Shown: positions 7,020-10,195 of the stretch, piece by piece
Layout of the letters: each line of letters opens with the position of its first letter
Position numbering within the stretch: position 1 is the first letter of the stretch
NCBI GenBank assembly: GCA_019310865.1
Contig: JAFDDL010000092.1
Location: 1 to 10,195 of the forward strand
DNA length: 10,195 bases
Origin: Deltaproteobacteria bacterium
GTDB lineage: Bacteria; Desulfobacterota; Desulfobacteria; Desulfobacterales; JAFDDL01
Direction: 5' to 3'
Translations under genes and position numbers: made by a program
The notes under the pieces: generated by a model
Database searches by the model: none
The model's input: only the letters and a program-made list of their open reading frames with translations
Told to the model about the DNA's origin: nothing

Positions 7020-7020
7020 T

Positions 7021-10000
7021 TTACTTTAAGCTGCGCCGTTTCCACATATCGTAAACCACCGGGATGATCACCAGGGTTAGAACCGTTGAAGAAATCAATC
7101 CGCCGACCATGGGCGCTGCGATTCGTTTCATGACCTGGGAACCAGTTTCAGAGCCGATCATCACCGGCAGCAATCCGATGAGTGTCGTTGCCACGGTCAT
7201 GAGCTTGGGGCGAACCCGTTCAACGGCACCTTCAATTACAGCCGCTTCAAGATCTTTTACAGTCCGCATTCCAGTCTCCTTTTTTCGCCTATTGAACGTT
7301 TCATCCAGATACACCAGCATCACCACCCCGGTTTCAGCGGCAAGTCCGGCAAGCGCGATAAACCCCACGATTACTGCTACCGAAAGATTGTAACCCAGAA
7401 TATAGATCAGCCACACGCTGCCCACGAGGGCAAACGGGAGGCTTGCCATAACAAGGGTTGCCTCGGTGATGTCATGAAAATGGATGTAGAGAAGAATAAA
7501 AATGACCAGCAGCGTCAGCGGCACAATCACATTCAGGGTCTTTCTTGCCTTTTCCATGTATTCATATTGTCCGGACCAGACAATGGAGTATCCTGTTGGC
7601 AGCGGAACTTCCCGCTCCACGATAACCTTTGCTTTCTTCACGTAGGTGCCAACATCCACGCCTTTCAGATCCACATACACCCATGCGGACTGACGTGCAT
7701 TTTCGCTCTTGATGCCCGCCGGCCCTTTTCGAATGGCGAAATCCGTAAGCTGGACAAGCGGTACCTGGGCACCGGTCGGCGCCGGGACCAGGATACGTTT
7801 CAACTGATCGATATCATCCCGAAGTTCCCGGCTATATCGCAGATTTACTGGATAACGCTCCAACCCTTCAACGGTCTGGGTAATATTCATGCCGCCGATG
7901 GCCGTCATGATCACATCCTGGACATCCCCCACCGTGAGCCCGTAACGGGCTATCTGATCCCGGCGAATTATAAAATCCAGATAATTGCCGCCGGTTACAC
8001 GCTCGGCATAGGCCGATAGCGTGCCGGGAATGTCACCGACCACTGCCTCGATCTGCGCGCCAAGCTCTGATAACCGTTCCAGATCGGGACCCATGAGCTT
8101 GATGCCCACCGGGGTTTTAATCCCCGTGGAGAGCATATCGATTCGGGTTTTAATGGGCATGGTCCAGGCATTGGTGAGCCCCGGAAATTGGATGGCCCGG
8201 TCCAGGTCCTCGGTCAGTTCCTCTATTGTAAGGTAGCGTGTTTCAGGTAAAACCCAGGTGAATGGTTTTTTCAGCCATTGGGGAAATCCGGTATAAAATC
8301 GGTCGATCTTCTTCTTTCGCCATTCACCGAGTTTTCGACCGTTTTTTTCTTCCGGCCAGATCCAGGTAAAGGGTTTTTTCAGCCAATCCGGCCAGTCTGA
8401 AAAGAAGCGCACCACCGGGATCTTTTCATACGCGACCTTTGGGCGAAGCATGATGGTGGTTTCAATCATGGAAAGCGGCGCCGGATCTGTAGCGGTTTCG
8501 GCCCGGCCGATTTTTCCCAGGGTATGGTGGACCTCCGGAAAGCTTTGAATGATTTTATCGGTTTGCTGCAAAAGCTCTTTGGCCTTGGTTATGGAAATGC
8601 CCGGCAGCGTGGTTGGCATGTAGAGAAGATCCCCTTCATTCAAAGGCGGCATAAATTCACTGCCCAGGTTCGCCAGGGGGTACCCGGTGGCGAGGAGCAT
8701 CGCCAAAGCAGCGGCTAAGGTTGTTTTTCGCCATTTAAGGACCCAATGAATCAGAGGTAGATACAACCGCATAAAAAATCGGCTGATGGGATTGTCCGTT
8801 TCGGGCCTGATCCGCTGGCGAACCAGGCAGATGAGGCTGAAAACCGACAGCCCCAAGGCCGCCACGAGGGACCATTCCGGCGGTTCCCAACCGAAAAACG
8901 AGCCGAATATGCCCGCTGTCGCCACCAATACCAACGGTCCGGCCACAGCCAGAATTCGAATCCACCAGCGTTTTCGAGAAGGCGTTTCTGGGGAAAAAAT
9001 CTCTTCCCGTATGAAAAATGTCATGAGAACCGGCACAATGGTTATCGCCAGAACAGCCGAAGCGCCCATGGCAAAAGTTTTGGTATAGGCCAGGGGTTTA
9101 AACATCCGTCCGGACTGTTCCTGAAGACTGAAAACAGGAAGAAACGAAACCGTGATGATCAAAAGACTGTAAAAAAGAGCCGGGCCCACTTCCCTGGCTG
9201 CCTCTGTTATAATCTCCTGGTGGGATTTTTTCCCGCGATCACGTTCCAGGTGCTTATGGGCGTTTTCCACCATGACCACCGAGGCATCAACCATGACACC
9301 AATGGCGATGGCAATGCCGCCAAGGCTCATGATGTTGGCGTTGATGCCCATCCAGCGCATGATCAAAATGGAGATGAGGATTCCCACGGGCAAGGTGAAA
9401 ATAGCCACAAACGCGGATCTGAAATGCAAAAGGAAGATGATGCAAATGACGGCCACGACCATCATCTCCTCAATGAGTTTTGTCTTCAGGGTGTCCACTG
9501 CCCGCATGATGAGTCCGGACCGATCGTAACCTTCAACGATTTCCACTCCCGGCGGCAACCCCTGTTCCAATGATTTGAGCTTCTTTTTTACATTTTTAAT
9601 GACTTCCAGGGCATTTTCACCAAATCTCATAATTACAATGCCCCCGACAGCTTCACCCTCGCCATTCCAGTCAATCAGTCCCCGTCGCAGCTCCGGGCCA
9701 AACTGAATGTTGGAAATGTTTTTGAGCAGGATCGGTGTGCCGAGTTTGTCTACTCCGATAGAGATACTCTCCAGGTCCTCCAGGGATTGGATATAGCCCA
9801 GGCCCCGGACCATGAATTCGGTCTCGCCCATCTCCACAAGCTTGCCGCCCACATCCCGATTTGATCGCTCGATGGCTTTGCGGACTTTCTGGATGGGGAT
9901 GCCGTAGGCCAGGAGTTTGTCCGGGTCCACCTCCACTTGATACTGTTTGACGAACCCGCCGATGCTGGCCACTTCGGATACGCCGGGCACGGATGTCAGC

Positions 10001-10195
10001 TCGTAGCGCAGATACCAATCCTGAATGCTTCGAAGCTGCTGAAGATCATGGGTGCCGCTGGTATCCTTCAATACGTATTCGTAGACCCACCCGACACCGG
10101 TGGCATCGGGTCCCAGGCTCGGATTTACCCCGGCAGGTAATCGGCCGGCAACAAAGTTGAGGTATTCGAGCACACGCGAACGGGCCCAGTAGATG
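7021..10195 (-). CDS. cusA: CusA-type heavy-metal RND efflux pump (Cu(I)/Ag(I)), N-terminus cut by window edge
   Basis: An inner-membrane proton-driven RND transporter that, with a CusB-like adaptor and CusC-like outer-membrane channel, expels metal ions. The frame runs to the right edge (reading IYWARSRVLEYLN); the GTG at 10173 is internal, so about 100 residues are missing. Counting from that codon: TM4 GVMVDASVVMVEN with Asp296, and Glu947 (LAGLAAE) and Lys990 (VRPK) in the C-terminal membrane half, match the proton-relay residues of E. coli CusA (D405, E939, K984). PLSMIETT (Met569) and RIDMLSTGIK (Met680) match two metal-binding Mets (M573, M623), which favours Cu/Ag over CzcA-type divalent metals. 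GPDATGVGWVYEY (21-33) is typical. It is longer than E. coli CusA because of two insertions: about 65 residues (390-456) with two extra hydrophobic stretches, and about 55 residues (585-645) with an internal repeat. Adaptor and channel genes would be expected upstream, beyond 10195. Confidence 0.93.
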   Translation of the reverse strand, partial: IYWARSRVLEYLNFVAGRLPAGVNPSLGPDATGVGWVYEYVLKDTSGTHDLQQLRSIQDWYLRYELTSVPGVSEVASIGGFVKQYQVEVDPDKLLAYGIPIQKVRKAIERSNRDVGGKLVEMGETEFMVRGLGYIQSLEDLESISIGVDKLGTPILLKNISNIQFGPELRRGLIDWNGEGEAVGGIVIMRFGENALEVIKNVKKKLKSLEQGLPPGVEIVEGYDRSGLIMRAVDTLKTKLIEEMMVVAVICIIFLLHFRSAFVAIFTLPVGILISILIMRWMGINANIMSLGGIAIAIGVMVDASVVMVENAHKHLERDRGKKSHQEIITEAAREVGPALFYSLLIITVSFLPVFSLQEQSGRMFKPLAYTKTFAMGASAVLAITIVPVLMTFFIREEIFSPETPSRKRWWIRILAVAGPLVLVATAGIFGSFFGWEPPEWSLVAALGLSVFSLICLVRQRIRPETDNPISRFFMRLYLPLIHWVLKWRKTTLAAALAMLLATGYPLANLGSEFMPPLNEGDLLYMPTTLPGISITKAKELLQQTDKIIQSFPEVHHTLGKIGRAETATDPAPLSMIETTIMLRPKVAYEKIPVVRFFSDWPDWLKKPFTWIWPEEKNGRKLGEWRKKKIDRFYTGFPQWLKKPFTWVLPETRYLTIEELTEDLDRAIQFPGLTNAWTMPIKTRIDMLSTGIKTPVGIKLMGPDLERLSELGAQIEAVVGDIPGTLSAYAERVTGGNYLDFIIRRDQIARYGLTVGDVQDVIMTAIGGMNITQTVEGLERYPVNLRYSRELRDDIDQLKRILVPAPTGAQVPLVQLTDFAIRKGPAGIKSENARQSAWVYVDLKGVDVGTYVKKAKVIVEREVPLPTGYSIVWSGQYEYMEKARKTLNVIVPLTLLVIFILLYIHFHDITEATLVMASLPFALVGSVWLIYILGYNLSVAVIVGFIALAGLAAETGVVMLVYLDETFNRRKKETGMRTVKDLEAAVIEGAVERVRPKLMTVATTLIGLLPVMIGSETGSQVMKRIAAPMVGGLISSTVLTLVIIPVVYDMWKRRSLK
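8254..8385 (-). repeat. Duplicated 108-bp unit inside cusA (WLKKPFTW repeat)
   Basis: Two 24-nt blocks, 8254-8277 and 8362-8385, are identical at 22 of 24 positions and exactly 108 bp apart. They encode WLKKPFTW twice (residues 597-604 and 633-640 counted from the codon at 10173), each preceded by an F-x-x-x-[WF]-P context and followed by a P-E pair. The 36-residue period keeps the frame, which points to an in-frame tandem duplication within a periplasmic insertion of the pump. Confidence 0.75.

Noticed and set aside
7474..8019. Plus-strand open frame (181 codons) opposite cusA
   Set aside because: It is antisense to conserved RND sequence, with no signal, motif or spacing that supports a gene.
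7021..10195. Assignment of the RND pump as CzcA (Co/Zn/Cd)
   Set aside because: RIDMLSTGIKTPVGIK and the Met-containing PLSMIETT stretch are of the CusA (monovalent metal) kind.

Overview
The window holds two gene blocks that converge at about position 5975. On the plus strand (1 to 5946) is a compact operon for a periplasmic-type molybdenum enzyme of the type II DMSO reductase family. Its order is alpha subunit (C-terminal half only, cut by the window edge), beta Fe-S subunit, gamma b-heme subunit, TorD/NarJ-like chaperone, and a membrane-anchored six-heme cytochrome c. Gaps are 16 nt, 17 nt, a 1-nt overlap and 27 nt, so these genes are very likely co-transcribed. Signature stretches in the alpha and beta proteins match, from memory, the nitrite oxidoreductase (NXR) branch (Nitrospira, anammox) better than the ethylbenzene, selenate, chlorate or dimethylsulfide branches.

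On the minus strand, read from 10195 down to 6005, are a heavy-metal RND efflux pump of CusA type (its start is cut by the window edge), an 81-nt AT-rich gap with a perfect 12-bp palindrome, a secreted His/Met-rich protein with a YtkA-like C-terminal domain, and a small Mth938-domain protein. The first three look like a copper/silver (monovalent metal) export module. The Mth938 gene is a passenger of unknown role.

How the operon genes would work together: the chaperone guides maturation of the Mo-containing alpha subunit. Alpha and beta form the catalytic and electron-transfer pair. The gamma subunit, which has a Sec-type signal peptide and the expected Met/Lys ligands for one b heme, carries electrons out of beta. 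The anchored hexaheme cytochrome c then links the enzyme to the respiratory chain. There is no NarI-like quinol-oxidising membrane subunit here, so electrons most likely pass through c-type cytochromes. Direction (nitrite oxidation or nitrate/other oxyanion reduction) and substrate cannot be settled from this window, because the Mo-ligand and substrate-pocket region of alpha lies upstream of it.

The organism is a Gram-negative bacterium of moderate GC content. The overall look (dense operons, multiheme cytochromes, enlarged CusA) would fit Desulfobacterota or a neighbouring anaerobic or metal-tolerant lineage, but this is a guess; Nitrospirota, NC10 or others are not excluded. No RNA genes, CRISPR arrays, insertion sequences or origins were seen, and no gene-free stretch exceeds 81 nt.
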